From Bacillota bacterium (GTDB lineage Bacteria; Bacillota; Clostridia; Christensenellales; SZUA-584), in contig JAEWRI010000019.1 of the NCBI GenBank assembly GCA_023460085.1, positions 1 through 43,243 of the forward strand: 43,243 nt of DNA. Direction: 5' to 3'. Under the pieces are notes generated by a model, which saw only the letters and a list, made by a program, of their open reading frames with translations, was not told the origin of the DNA and did no database searches. Positions within the stretch are counted from its first letter, which is position 1, and the number at the start of each line of letters is the position of its first letter. This document shows, piece after piece, positions 7,173 to 15,721 of this stretch. The translations under genes were made by a program, and so were the position numbers.

Positions 7173-7697
7173 TTACACGAGCTCCAGTATGACTACTTCC
7201 GAAGCGTCGCCGCGGCGCGGCCCCTTCTTGATGATGCGGGTGTAACCGCCGCCCGTGCCCATGTCCTGCGCACGCTTGTAATACTTCGGGCCGTATTCGC
7301 GGAACATTTTCTCCACGAGCGGGTTCGTCACTTCGGCAGCGCGCCTGCTGTAATCGTACTTGCTCTCGCCTTCCTTTTTCGGGTCGGGAACGTTGTACAC
7401 ATACTGCATGATGCGCCGACGTGCAGCCAGCTTGCTGGGCGCGTCGTTGATCACTTCGCGCTTGACGACTTCCTTGTTGCCCTTGGCATCAAACTCCGCA
7501 ACCGGCTTTACGACCTTCTGCGTGTTTCCGTATTCCCTCACAGCGACGGTGATCAGCTTCTCCGCGATGCGGCGGGTTTCCTTCGCGCGCGCCAGCGTCG
7601 TCTCGATACGCCCGTTCCACAGCAGGCTCGTCACGAGGTTGCGCAGCGCCGCTTTTCTTTGATCCTGCTGCATGTTCAGCTTTCTGTTGCCAGCCAT
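7173..7697 (-). CDS. rplQ: 50S ribosomal protein L17
   Basis: A 174-residue large-subunit protein at the peptide exit side. The N-terminal half (MAGNRKLNMQQDQRKAALRN...IETTLARAKE) and the end (GGYTRIIKKGPRRGDASEVV) are classic L17. Common Firmicutes L17 has about 112-130 residues. The extra length here sits mainly in a charged insert after REYGNTQ, roughly residues 60-90 (AEFDAKGNKEVVKREV). Confidence 0.95.
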   Translation of the reverse strand: MAGNRKLNMQQDQRKAALRNLVTSLLWNGRIETTLARAKETRRIAEKLITVAVREYGNTQKVVKPVAEFDAKGNKEVVKREVINDAPSKLAARRRIMQYVYNVPDPKKEGESKYDYSRRAAEVTNPLVEKMFREYGPKYYKRAQDMGTGGGYTRIIKKGPRRGDASEVVILELV

Positions 7698-7749
7698 ATT
7701 TCCTCCCCGCGCGCGGCGCCTGTGCGCCCCACGCTCCGTAGTGTATTAT

Positions 7750-8694
7750 CTAGTCGTCCATCCGCAGCGAGAGACCCAGCGCGGCGAGCTTCTGCTCAAC
7801 TTCCTCGAGCGACTTGCGGCCGAGGTTGCGGACCTTCATCATTTCTTCTTCGTTGCGCTTAATGAGCTCTTCCACGGTGTTGATGCCCGCGCGCTTCAGG
7901 CAGTTGTACGAACGCACGGAAAGATCGAGCTCTTCTATGGTAATCTCCAGCACCTTTTCCTTCTTGTCCTCTTCGGGCTCCACCATGATTTCCACGTTCT
8001 GCACGTGCTCGGTCAAACCCACGAACTGGGCGAGGTGCTCATTGATGATCTTAGCCGCCAGCGACACGGCTTCGTCCGGCGCGATGGTGCCATTGGTCCA
8101 CAGCTCGATGGATAGCTTATCGTAGTCGGTCATCTGCCCGACACGCGTGTTCTCCACCGTAAAGTTGACCTTCCGCACCGGCGTAAAGAGCGAGTCCACC
8201 GGGATGATGCCTATCGGCATATCGGTTTCCTTGTTCCTGTCAGCCAGTACGTAGCCGCGGCCCTTTTCTATGGTTACTTCCATGTACACATGCGCGCCCT
8301 TGTCGAGCGTCATGATGTGCAGATCCGGGTTCAGAATTTCAACATCCGCGTCCTCAGAGAAGTCGCTCGCGTGTACATCCTTGGGCCCCTGAGCATCAAT
8401 GATAACCGTCTTTGCCTCGTCGGAATAAAGTCTTACCGCAAGGCCCTTCAGATTGAGAACGATACCCACCACATCTTCGCTTACGCCGTCTATCGTGGAG
8501 AACTCGTGCAGCACGCCGTCGATGCGGATGCGCGTCACCGCCGCGCCCGGCAGACATGACAGCAGCACACGCCGCAGCGAATTACCCAGAGTCGATCCAA
8601 ACCCGCGTTCCAGCGGCTCCATTACAAACTTGGCGTAAGTACCATCATCCGATTGCGCTGCGCACTGTATATTCGGCTTTTCAATTTCCAACAT
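7750..8694 (-). CDS. rpoA: RNA polymerase alpha subunit
   Basis: A 314-residue dimerisation scaffold of RNA polymerase. The N-terminal domain has GNSLRRVLLSCLPG. The C-terminal domain (from about 245) has LDLSVRSYNCLKRAGINTV and RNLGRKSLEEV, which bind UP elements and activators. ATG 8694 is preferred because AAGGAGGG lies 7 bases upstream; the TTG at 8700 is too close to it. Confidence 0.97.
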   Translation of the reverse strand: MLEIEKPNIQCAAQSDDGTYAKFVMEPLERGFGSTLGNSLRRVLLSCLPGAAVTRIRIDGVLHEFSTIDGVSEDVVGIVLNLKGLAVRLYSDEAKTVIIDAQGPKDVHASDFSEDADVEILNPDLHIMTLDKGAHVYMEVTIEKGRGYVLADRNKETDMPIGIIPVDSLFTPVRKVNFTVENTRVGQMTDYDKLSIELWTNGTIAPDEAVSLAAKIINEHLAQFVGLTEHVQNVEIMVEPEEDKKEKVLEITIEELDLSVRSYNCLKRAGINTVEELIKRNEEEMMKVRNLGRKSLEEVEQKLAALGLSLRMDD

Positions 8695-8749
8695 TTCCAA
8701 CCCTCCTTGTTTCGTTCAAAGTGTTTTCGAGGGCAACCGCTATTTCTCG

Positions 8750-9373
8750 TTACTTCGAGTAGTGCTCAACAATCAGATGCTCTTCGATAGTCAGGTCGAT
8801 ATCCTCCCTCGCCGGAGCTGCAACCACCCTGCCGGTCAGGTTGGCGGGATCCATGCTGAGCCAAGACGGCATCGTGCGCGCCTCAGTCTCGCGGATTTCT
8901 TTGAACCTGTCCGTATCGGCGGATTTCTTCTTGACGCTGATTTCGTCGCCCACCTCTACGATGTACGACGGAATGTCTATCTTCTTGCCGTTAACCAATA
9001 TGTGACCATGCAGAACAGTCTGGCGCGCCTGCGCTCTGGAGTCTGCAAGACCCAAACGGAACACCACATTGTCGAGACGCGATTCCAGAAGGCGCAGCAG
9101 ATTTTCACCCGTCTTGCCCTTCATGCGCTCGGCGATTTCATAATATTTGTGGAACTGGGATTCCATCATGCCATAAGCCCGCTTCACCTTTTGTTTCTCG
9201 CGCAGCTGAACGCCGTACTCAGAAACCTTTTTGCGGCTCTTGGACTGTATGCCGGGGGCCACTGGGCGCTTCGTGAAGGAGCACTTGCCGGAATAGCACC
9301 GGTCGCCCTTCAGGAAAAGCTTGCAGCCTTCGCGGCGGCACAGGCGGCATACGGAATCGGTATATCTAGCCAT
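8750..9373 (-). CDS. rpsD: 30S ribosomal protein S4 (zinc-binding form)
   Basis: A 207-residue primary 16S rRNA binder that nucleates assembly of the 30S body. It is the C+ form: C9, C12, C26 and C31 can hold a zinc ion. The S4 RNA-binding domain follows (LESRLDNVVFRLGLADSRAQAR). In Bacillus S4 represses its own gene, which lies elsewhere there; here rpsD is in the alpha operon. Confidence 0.97.
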   Translation of the reverse strand: MARYTDSVCRLCRREGCKLFLKGDRCYSGKCSFTKRPVAPGIQSKSRKKVSEYGVQLREKQKVKRAYGMMESQFHKYYEIAERMKGKTGENLLRLLESRLDNVVFRLGLADSRAQARQTVLHGHILVNGKKIDIPSYIVEVGDEISVKKKSADTDRFKEIRETEARTMPSWLSMDPANLTGRVVAAPAREDIDLTIEEHLIVEHYSK

Positions 9374-9388
9374 AACTCAACTTCCTCC

Positions 9389-9781
9389 TTAAACTCTCCG
9401 GCGCTTGGGCGGGCGGCAGCCGTTGTGCGGTATGGGCGTAACATCCTTGATGAGGCTGACTTCCAGGCCTGCGGTCTGCAGCGCGCGGATGGCCGCCTCA
9501 CGGCCGGAACCGGGTCCCTTCACAAACACGTCCACGTACTTAAGGCCGTGCTCCATCGCGGCGCTCGCAGCCTTCTCAGCGGCTACCTGCGCGGCAAACG
9601 GCGTGCTCTTCTTGGATCCGCGGAAACCCATTCCGCCGGCACTCGCCCACGACAGCGCGTTGCCCGCGCCATCCGTCATCGTCACAAGCGTGTTGTTGAA
9701 GGAAGCCTGGATATGCGCCTGACCACGCTCGATATTCTTTTTCTCTCTGCGCTTCTTGGAAGCGACTTTAGGTTTGGCCAT
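9389..9781 (-). CDS. rpsK: 30S ribosomal protein S11
   Basis: A 130-residue platform protein. The core is GHAHIQASFNNTLVTMTD-like at residues 20-37 and the end is DVTPIPHNGCRPPKRRRV. It starts at ATG 9781 and lies 11 bases after rpsM. Confidence 0.97.
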   Translation of the reverse strand: MAKPKVASKKRREKKNIERGQAHIQASFNNTLVTMTDGAGNALSWASAGGMGFRGSKKSTPFAAQVAAEKAASAAMEHGLKYVDVFVKGPGSGREAAIRALQTAGLEVSLIKDVTPIPHNGCRPPKRRRV

Positions 9782-9792
9782 TCGCTACTGCC

Positions 9793-10161
9793 TCACTTTC
9801 TCTTCGCGCCCACGGTGCGCTTGGGCCCCTTGCGTGTGCGTGCGTTCTGCTTTGTGCTCTGTCCCCTTACCGGCAGTCCTTTGCGGTGACGGATGCCCCG
9901 ATAGCAGCCGATTTCAACGAGGCGCTTAATGCTCATCGTTGTGTCGCGGCGCAGATCGCCCTCCACCTTCAGGTTCTTGTCGATGTATTCCCTGAGTTTA
10001 CCGACTTCCGACTCGCTCAGGTCTTTGACACGCGTGTCGGGGTTGATGCCGGTAGTCTCCAGTATCTTCTGGGAAGTATTCAACCCGATGCCGTAGATGT
10101 ACGTCAGGCCGATCTCCACCCTCTTTTCCTTTGGCAGGTCTATACCAGATATACGTGCCAC
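9793..10161 (-). CDS. rpsM: 30S ribosomal protein S13
   Basis: A 122-residue protein of the 30S head that touches the P-site tRNA and bridges to the 50S. It starts MARISGIDLPKEKRVEIGLTY and has the basic C-terminal tail (GPKRTVGAKRK). It uses a GTG start (10159-10161) with GGAGG upstream. A 168-base gap without a gene precedes it, unusual in this compact operon. Confidence 0.97.
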   Translation of the reverse strand: MARISGIDLPKEKRVEIGLTYIYGIGLNTSQKILETTGINPDTRVKDLSESEVGKLREYIDKNLKVEGDLRRDTTMSIKRLVEIGCYRGIRHRKGLPVRGQSTKQNARTRKGPKRTVGAKRK

Positions 10162-10329
10162 TTGTGTTTACCTCCGAATATTGTTATATAGAAGCCATAC
10201 GGACCGATGGATGTCACAAAGCGCTACAGTCCCTCATTATTCCCAATGTTATGCCAGTTATTACAGCACATCGGGGATTTGGTTTCAAAGCGTTCCGAGC
10301 CGCCCATCGCAGCCGCTCCGTACAAACAT
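10162..10329 (-). promoter_or_regulatory. 168-base non-coding spacer before rpsM
   Basis: The longest gene-free stretch inside the operon, between rpmJ and rpsM. It contains GGAGG for rpsM and a TATAAC-like element near the rpsM end, but I see no convincing promoter or terminator. Position suggests a control site for the alpha operon (rpsM-rpsK-rpsD-rpoA-rplQ), as S4 controls this point in E. coli. That is inference by analogy. Confidence 0.35.
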
Positions 10330-10443
10330 TCAGCCCTGCGTCTGCTTGTGCTTCGGGTTCTTGCAGATCACCATCACCTTGCCGTTGCGCTTGATGACCT
10401 TGCACTTCTCACATATCGGTTTCACCGACGGCCTTACCTTCAT
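10330..10443 (-). CDS. rpmJ: 50S ribosomal protein L36
   Basis: A 37-residue protein starting MKVRPSVKPICEKC. The zinc ligands are C11, C14, C27 and H32 (CEKC...CKNPKH), so this is the zinc-binding form. It has ATG 10443 with GGAGGA upstream and lies 14 bases after infA. Confidence 0.96.
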   Translation of the reverse strand: MKVRPSVKPICEKCKVIKRNGKVMVICKNPKHKQTQG

Positions 10444-10457
10444 TGTCCTGTCCTCCT

Positions 10458-10679
10458 TCAGTTCTTACCGCGCCACGTGATGCGTCCGCGCTTTAAGTCG
10501 TACGGCGAGATTTCCACCGTTACCTTATCACCGGGCAATATACGGATGTAATGCATGCGCAGCTTGCCCGATATATGCGCGAGCACCTTGTGACCATTCT
10601 CCAGTTCAACCTCGAAGACAGCGTTCGGAAACGCCTCCGTCACCCTGCCTTCCATTTCAATTACGTCAGTTTTTGACAA
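10458..10679 (-). CDS. infA: Translation initiation factor IF-1
   Basis: A 73-residue S1/OB-fold protein that occupies the ribosomal A site during initiation. The sequence SKTDVIEMEGRVTEAFPNAV through DLKRGRITWRGKN is complete. The start is TTG (10677-10679): no ATG exists at the family start, and AGGGGGAAG lies about 6 bases upstream. The first 19 bases overlap the end of the KOW gene, which suggests coupling. Confidence 0.95.
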   Translation of the reverse strand: MSKTDVIEMEGRVTEAFPNAVFEVELENGHKVLAHISGKLRMHYIRILPGDKVTVEISPYDLKRGRITWRGKN

Positions 10680-10984
10680 GCCGCTTCCCCCTTCTGCGCT
10701 TCGCTTTCGCTGACCGCCGCCCTGATGGCGCTCCTGATCTCTGCATCGAATATCCGAGTTCCGTCTTTCAGCTTGCCCGCTATTCCGGAGAGCACCTCCG
10801 GACAAAGCTTCAAATGGCGAAGCTTCTTCTTTTTGGGGCGCTCCTTGCTTCTTAAATCTCCGTCGACGATGTGTACGTACTGTTCATCGATGATGGCCAT
10901 AATGACGAAATGCCGTCCTCTGTCCCTGCCTGCCGTCGACTTTACCAGCCGCCCGAGCTCCACAGGATATTCCACCACACGCAT
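10661..10984 (-). CDS. KOW domain RNA-binding protein (L14e-like)
   Basis: A 107-residue protein from ATG 10984 (MRVVEYPVELGRLVKSTAGR). The N-terminal KOW-type fold carries the G-R-D-R-G turn, then HFVIMAIIDEQYVHIVDGDLR and a Lys-rich patch (RPKKKKLRHLKL). This family sits between map and infA in many Clostridia and resembles archaeal/eukaryotic ribosomal L14e; its role is presumed to be ribosome or RNA binding. The ATG shares one base with the map stop (TGATG). The C-terminal 35 residues (SAIRAAVSESEAQKGE) are less conserved and overlap the infA start. Confidence 0.82.
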   Translation of the reverse strand: MRVVEYPVELGRLVKSTAGRDRGRHFVIMAIIDEQYVHIVDGDLRSKERPKKKKLRHLKLCPEVLSGIAGKLKDGTRIFDAEIRSAIRAAVSESEAQKGEAACQKLT

Positions 10985-11733
10985 CACCCCACCTTCGTCA
11001 GGATCTCCGGCCCATCCTCCGTCAGCGCCACCGTGTGTTCGTAGTGCGACGAGAGACTGCCGTCCTTTGTACAAACCGTCCAGCCGTTGCTAAGCGTATG
11101 GGTTTCCTTGGCGCCGAAGTTGATCATCGGCTCGATAGCGAGCACCATGCCTACTTCAAGCCTCGGCCCCTTGCTGAAGCTTACGAAGTTCGGTACATTG
11201 GGATCCTCATGCATCTCCTGACCGATGCCATGCCCCACCAGCTCGCGCACCACCGAAAACCCGGCAGCTTCCGCGGTCTTCTGCACCGCGGAGGAGATGG
11301 CCCATAGCCTCTCTCCCGCCTGGAACGCATTCATCCCCGCGTAAAACGATTGCTCGGTCACGCGGATCAGCCGCTGTGCGTCGCCCGATATGGTGCCCAC
11401 GGCGAACGTCTTTGAAGTGTCGCCATGGTATCCCTTATACTTGGCGCCGAGGTCGATGCTGATGATGTCGCCCTCCTTCAGCACCCGATTGCCCGGAATG
11501 CCGTGCACAACTTCATCGTTCACCGAAGCGCAGATCGAGGCCGGATACCCGTGATATCCCAGAAACGAGGGCGAAGCGCCCTTGCTCTCGATATAGCGCC
11601 GCGCAATGCTATCCAGCTCCTGCGTCGTTACGCCTGGACGAACCGCCTCTCCCGTTCGGATAAGCGTCTCCGCCGTAATCTCGCCCGCAGCCCGCATGAA
11701 CGCGATTTCACGCGCCGATTTGATGACGATCAT
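10984..11733 (-). CDS. map: Methionine aminopeptidase, type I
   Basis: A 249-residue metalloenzyme that removes the initiator methionine. Metal ligands are visible in order: Asp in SIDLGAKYKG, Asp in HGDTSKTF, His in GHGIGQEMHE, Glu in AIEPM and Glu in YEHTVAL. It lacks the N-terminal zinc-finger extension (type Ia). secY lies directly upstream without adk. Confidence 0.96.
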   Translation of the reverse strand: MIVIKSAREIAFMRAAGEITAETLIRTGEAVRPGVTTQELDSIARRYIESKGASPSFLGYHGYPASICASVNDEVVHGIPGNRVLKEGDIISIDLGAKYKGYHGDTSKTFAVGTISGDAQRLIRVTEQSFYAGMNAFQAGERLWAISSAVQKTAEAAGFSVVRELVGHGIGQEMHEDPNVPNFVSFSKGPRLEVGMVLAIEPMINFGAKETHTLSNGWTVCTKDGSLSSHYEHTVALTEDGPEILTKVG

Positions 11734-11823
11734 AGCCCTTTCAACACAGCCGCTTCGGTCATGTCCCTCCTGTTACCCATTTGGCGGCGGAGGGCGTCTG
11801 TCCCTTCGCCGTTCGTACTTTCC

Positions 11824-13110
11824 TTATTTGAGGAAGCCTTTGTAGTGCCGCATCATCAGATGCGATTCCAGCTGCCTCGTTGTCTCGAGCGCCACGCTCA
11901 CCATAATCAGCAGACTTGTCGCGCCCATGCTTGTGCTCTGCCCGGCAAGCGCGGTGAATATGTTCGGAATCGTCGCGACCAGCGCGAGGAATACCGCGCC
12001 GAACAGCGTCACACGCGTCAGTATCTTCTGCAGGTAATCCGATGTGGGCTTGCCTGCGCGAATCCCCGGTATAAAACCGCCGTTCTGCTGTATGTTCTTC
12101 GCGACATCCACCGTGTTGAATGTAACCTGCGAGTAGAAGAACGTGAAGAAGAATATCAGCAGCGCGTTGAGGATCATATACAAAGGCTGTTTGCTGTTCA
12201 TCACCGCGTCGTACTTGGAGGATGCATCTCCCGGAATGAAGGACAGTATCATCTGCGGAAACTGCAGCAGCGTAATTGCGAATATCAGCGGCAGCACGCC
12301 AGACTGGTTAATCTTCATCGGGATGTGCGTAGACTGCCCGCCATACATCTTGCGGCCAACCACACGCTTGGCATACTGCACCGGGATCCGCCGCTCACCC
12401 ATATCGATGAAGGTAATCGCAGTTACGATAAACAGTGCCGCGACGACTATCAGTGCCACCACCCAGTACGAGATGTTGCCCGCAGCCGCGTTGCTGAAGA
12501 TCTTAATCGTCTCAACAGGCAGACGAGAGATGATGCTGATAAAAATCAACAGCGAAATACCGTTGCCTACGCCATTTTCCGTAATGCGCTCGCCTATCCA
12601 TATGATCAGCGCGGTACCGGCGGTCAGGCACATCACCACAGTGATGTAGCTCAGTATCTCCGGCGCGCCTGTGTTGAGCATCAGCGACAAGCCCACTTTC
12701 TCGGCACTGTTCTTCAGTACCAGCAGTGTGCTGATAGCCTGCACGAGGCCAAGGCCCACGCCGACGTAACGTGTAATCGAGGCGATCTTTTTGCGGCCCT
12801 CGGGGCCTTCCTTCTGCAGCCGTTCGAGCGCCGGAATCGCCATCGTCAGCAGCTGCATAATGATCTGGCCTGTGATGTAAGGCGTAATGCCCAGCGCAAA
12901 AAGCGATGCAGCCGACAGCGCGCCGCCCGAAAACAGATCGATGAAGCTCCCGAGCGTGTTGTTGGAAATGGCTGTCGAGATGTACTCTGCGTTCACGCCC
13001 GGCACAGGTACATGCGCACCCAGCCTGTAAATAAGGAACATCAGGAGCGTATAGAGCATCTTTTTACGGATATCCGGTACTTTCCATGCGTTACGCAGCG
13101 TCGTAAACAT
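11824..13110 (-). CDS. secY: Protein translocase subunit SecY
   Basis: A 428-residue channel with ten transmembrane segments. The start MFTTLRNAWKVPDIRKKMLYT, the plug region after TM1 (GSFIDLFSGGALSAASLFALG) split over short motifs, and the cytoplasmic loop RRIPVQYAKRV are all present. The ATG shares a base with the rplO stop (TAATG). The 90 bases to map contain no gene; adk is expected here in many Firmicutes. Confidence 0.96.
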   Translation of the reverse strand: MFTTLRNAWKVPDIRKKMLYTLLMFLIYRLGAHVPVPGVNAEYISTAISNNTLGSFIDLFSGGALSAASLFALGITPYITGQIIMQLLTMAIPALERLQKEGPEGRKKIASITRYVGVGLGLVQAISTLLVLKNSAEKVGLSLMLNTGAPEILSYITVVMCLTAGTALIIWIGERITENGVGNGISLLIFISIISRLPVETIKIFSNAAAGNISYWVVALIVVAALFIVTAITFIDMGERRIPVQYAKRVVGRKMYGGQSTHIPMKINQSGVLPLIFAITLLQFPQMILSFIPGDASSKYDAVMNSKQPLYMILNALLIFFFTFFYSQVTFNTVDVAKNIQQNGGFIPGIRAGKPTSDYLQKILTRVTLFGAVFLALVATIPNIFTALAGQSTSMGATSLLIMVSVALETTRQLESHLMMRHYKGFLK

Positions 13111-13553
13111 TATTCAACCACCTCTGCCGATCCACCGGCCGCCGCTATTTTTTCCGCGGCTGTCTTCGTGAACTTGCATGCCTTTACGGTAAGCTTTTTG
13201 GTGATTTCGCCATTGCCCAGCACTTTCAGGCCATCCAGCGGCTTGCGGACGATGCGGCTGCTTACAAGCAGTTCCGGCGTCACCACAGTGCCGTCCTCAA
13301 AGCCATTCAGGTCGCTGACGTTGACGATAGCATATTCCTTCGCGAATATGTTGGTAAACCCTCTCTTGGGCAACCTTCTGCTCAGCGGCATCTGACCGCC
13401 TTCGAAGCCGGGACGGACGCTGCCGCCGCTGCGCGCCTTCTGGCCCTTATGGCCACGCGCTGCGGTCTTGCCGAGCCCCGAACCGACGCCGCGACCGACG
13501 CGCTTGGGTGCGGTCTTCGCGCCCGGTGCCGGTTTCAATTCATTCAACTTCAC
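13110..13553 (-). CDS. rplO: 50S ribosomal protein L15
   Basis: A 147-residue late-assembly protein. The Gly/Arg-rich N-terminus (RVGRGVGSGLGKTAARGHKG) threads into 23S rRNA. GTG start at 13553, with AAAGGAGGG upstream. Confidence 0.96.
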   Translation of the reverse strand: MKLNELKPAPGAKTAPKRVGRGVGSGLGKTAARGHKGQKARSGGSVRPGFEGGQMPLSRRLPKRGFTNIFAKEYAIVNVSDLNGFEDGTVVTPELLVSSRIVRKPLDGLKVLGNGEITKKLTVKACKFTKTAAEKIAAAGGSAEVVE

Positions 13554-13566
13554 GGCTTGCCCTCCT

Positions 13567-13743
13567 TTAGCCCTGCACCTTTAAGAGGTGCGCTACCTTA
13601 TTAATCATGCCCCGGATGGGCGCTGTATCCTCTTGCTCCACCGAGCTGCCAATCCTTTTGAGGCCCAGCGCTTTCACGGTCTCGCGCTGACCTTTCGGAT
13701 ACCCGATGGGGCTCTTCACGAGCTGTATCTTAATCTTTGCCAT
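13567..13743 (-). CDS. rpmD: 50S ribosomal protein L30
   Basis: A 58-residue protein, MAKIKIQLVKSPIGYPKGQR to the VAHLLKVQG end. ATG 13743 follows rpsE by 10 bases. It is too short for many gene callers but complete. Confidence 0.96.
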   Translation of the reverse strand: MAKIKIQLVKSPIGYPKGQRETVKALGLKRIGSSVEQEDTAPIRGMINKVAHLLKVQG

Positions 13744-13753
13744 AGCTGTCTCC

Positions 13754-14326
13754 CTACCTTAGCTGCTCGACGCTGACGCCGCGCATCCTCGCGTACTCCT
13801 CAGCCGTCTTGAGCGCGCGCAGTCCCTCGATGGTGGCTTTCACGCAGTTGGCGGGCGTGTTGGAACCCTGAGACTTCGTCTTGATATCCTTGACGCCGGC
13901 AAGCTCCAGCACGGCACGCGCGGGACCTCCCGCGATAACGCCGGTACCTTCGTTGGCGGGCATCAGCAGCACACGGCCGCGGCCGAATATGCCAATGACT
14001 TCGTGCGGAATGGTTGTGCCGACGAGCGGTACGGTTACCATGCTGCGCTTGGCCTTCTGCACTGCCTTGGAAATGGCGTCCGGAATCTCCGCTGCCTTGC
14101 CAATGCCTGCGCCTACACGGCCCTTCTCGTCGCCCACCACCACAAGCGCCGTAAAGCGGAAATTACGTCCGCCCTTGACGACCTTCGCTACGCGGTTGAC
14201 GTATACGAGCTTCTCTTTAAATTCTTTTTCCTCTTCCTGCCGGAAGTTCTTCCTGCCACCACGAGGAGCACCCTTGCGATCGCCTTCTTTGCGCTCACCC
14301 CTGGGGAATGAATCGTTCTTCTGCAC
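13754..14326 (-). CDS. rpsE: 30S ribosomal protein S5
   Basis: A 190-residue protein important for decoding accuracy and mRNA unwinding. The double-stranded RNA-binding-like N-domain (VYVNRVAKVVKGGRNFRFTA) and the C-domain (GVKDIKTKSQGSNTP) are intact. About 40 charged residues (RGERKEGDRKGAPRGGRK) precede the core. GTG start at 14324-14326, with AGGAGG 8 bases upstream. Confidence 0.96.
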   Translation of the reverse strand: MQKNDSFPRGERKEGDRKGAPRGGRKNFRQEEEKEFKEKLVYVNRVAKVVKGGRNFRFTALVVVGDEKGRVGAGIGKAAEIPDAISKAVQKAKRSMVTVPLVGTTIPHEVIGIFGRGRVLLMPANEGTGVIAGGPARAVLELAGVKDIKTKSQGSNTPANCVKATIEGLRALKTAEEYARMRGVSVEQLR

Positions 14327-14341
14327 CAGACAAACCTCCTT

Positions 14342-14710
14342 TTAAAACTTCAGCCCGGCTTCTCTGGCGCCGTCTGCCAACTTCTGAACGCGTCCGGTAT
14401 AGAGGTACCCGCCGCGGTCGAACACCACCTGATCGATGCCTTTTGCAAGCGCCTGCCTGCCCAGCTCCATGCCGACCAGCTTTGCAGCTTCCGACTTGTT
14501 CTTGCTCTCGGCCTCCGCCTTCAGCGCGCCCGAAAGCGTAGAAGCGGAAACCAGCGTCACGCCAGCCACATCGTCAATGATCTGCGCATAGATATGGTTC
14601 GTGCTGCGGAATACGTTAAGCCTCGGCCGCTCCGGCGTACCGGAAACCCGGTTGCGCACGCGGATGTGGCGTCCCTTGCGTATTGCGTTTTTATTTTCCT
14701 TACTGATCAA
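14342..14710 (-). CDS. rplR: 50S ribosomal protein L18
   Basis: A 122-residue 5S rRNA binder. It has RHIRVRNRVSGTPERPRLNV and the end GGYLYTGRVQKLADGARE. The start is TTG (14708-14710) after GAGGTGG; no ATG lies in frame near it. Confidence 0.96.
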   Translation of the reverse strand: MISKENKNAIRKGRHIRVRNRVSGTPERPRLNVFRSTNHIYAQIIDDVAGVTLVSASTLSGALKAEAESKNKSEAAKLVGMELGRQALAKGIDQVVFDRGGYLYTGRVQKLADGAREAGLKF

Positions 14711-14722
14711 TTCAAGCCACCT

Positions 14723-15265
14723 CTATTTCATTCCGGCCTTGCCGACCTTGAGCGCAACGAACTCGCCCGCGTACCGTATGCCCTTGCCCTTGTAAGGCTC
14801 CGGCGGACGGATGCTGCGGATATCCGCCGCAACCTGGCCCACGACCTGCTTCGATGTACCCGACACCTTGATAACGTTGGTGCCTTCGACGTCAAGCTTG
14901 ATACCGTTTTCTTCCGGTACTTCCACTGGGTGCGAATAGCCTACGTTCAGAACCAGCTTGTTGCCGCTCTTCTGAACCCTGTAGCCTACGCCCACAACCT
15001 CGAGCGCTTTGGAAAAGCCCTGCGTCACGCCTGTCACCATGTTGGCAACCAGCGCGCGGGCGAGGCCATGCATCGCGCGTTCTTTCTTTTCATCCGAAGC
15101 GCGCTTGACGTTTACAACGCCATCCTCTATCGCCACTTCGATAGTGGCAGGAACGCGCTCGGTAAGCTCGCCTTTATTCCCTTTTACCCGCACCACGTTG
15201 CCCGGCTCGACCGTGACCGTCACGCCAGCAGGGATGGGTATGGGCTTCTTCCCGACTCTCGACAT
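14723..15265 (-). CDS. rplF: 50S ribosomal protein L6
   Basis: A 180-residue protein near the factor-binding site, made of two L6 repeats. It begins MSRVGKKPIPIPAGVTVTV and ends with the PEPYKGKGIRYAGE motif. ATG 15265 has GGAGGAAA upstream; the longer open frame to 15541 is antisense-free chance read-through of rpsH in another frame. Confidence 0.96.
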   Translation of the reverse strand: MSRVGKKPIPIPAGVTVTVEPGNVVRVKGNKGELTERVPATIEVAIEDGVVNVKRASDEKKERAMHGLARALVANMVTGVTQGFSKALEVVGVGYRVQKSGNKLVLNVGYSHPVEVPEENGIKLDVEGTNVIKVSGTSKQVVGQVAADIRSIRPPEPYKGKGIRYAGEFVALKVGKAGMK

Positions 15266-15291
15266 TTCAATTTCCTCCGCTAAAGCGTTTT

Positions 15292-15690
15292 TTACCACAC
15301 ATAGGCGATCACTTCGCCGCCCACGCCAACTTCGCGCGCTTCCCTGTCCGTCATGATTCCCTTGGACGTGGAAATGATGGCGATGCCCAGCCCGCCCAGT
15401 ACCTTCGGAACGTCGTCCTTGCCGGCGTACACCCGAAGACCCGGCTTGCTGATTTTTTTCAGGCCGGTGATGATAGACTCGTTCTTGCCGCCATATTTGA
15501 GGGTGATGCGGATAACGCCCTGCGGGCCTTCCTCCTTGCATTCATACCCTTTTATATAACCTTCTTTAAGAAGAATTCCGGCAATAGCCTTCTTCGTCCT
15601 GGAAGCCGGCATGTCTATGACCTCGTGCTTTGCTCCCAGCGCATTGCGGATGCGGGTCAGCATATCCGCTACGGGATCCGTTACTGGCAT
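15292..15690 (-). CDS. rpsH: 30S ribosomal protein S8
   Basis: A 132-residue primary 16S rRNA binder (helix 21). It starts MPVTDPVADMLTRIRNA, and the C-terminal motif is STSKGIMTDREAREVGVGGE. In E. coli S8 represses the spc genes; no matching site was looked for here. Confidence 0.96.
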   Translation of the reverse strand: MPVTDPVADMLTRIRNALGAKHEVIDMPASRTKKAIAGILLKEGYIKGYECKEEGPQGVIRITLKYGGKNESIITGLKKISKPGLRVYAGKDDVPKVLGGLGIAIISTSKGIMTDREAREVGVGGEVIAYVW

Positions 15691-15721
15691 CTTACTACCT
15701 CCTTAATTATCGAACAAAGCC

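Noticed and set aside
11425..13395. 656-codon open frame on the (+) strand
   Set aside because: Antisense of map, secY and part of rplO; His/Arg/Gln-rich with no family features.
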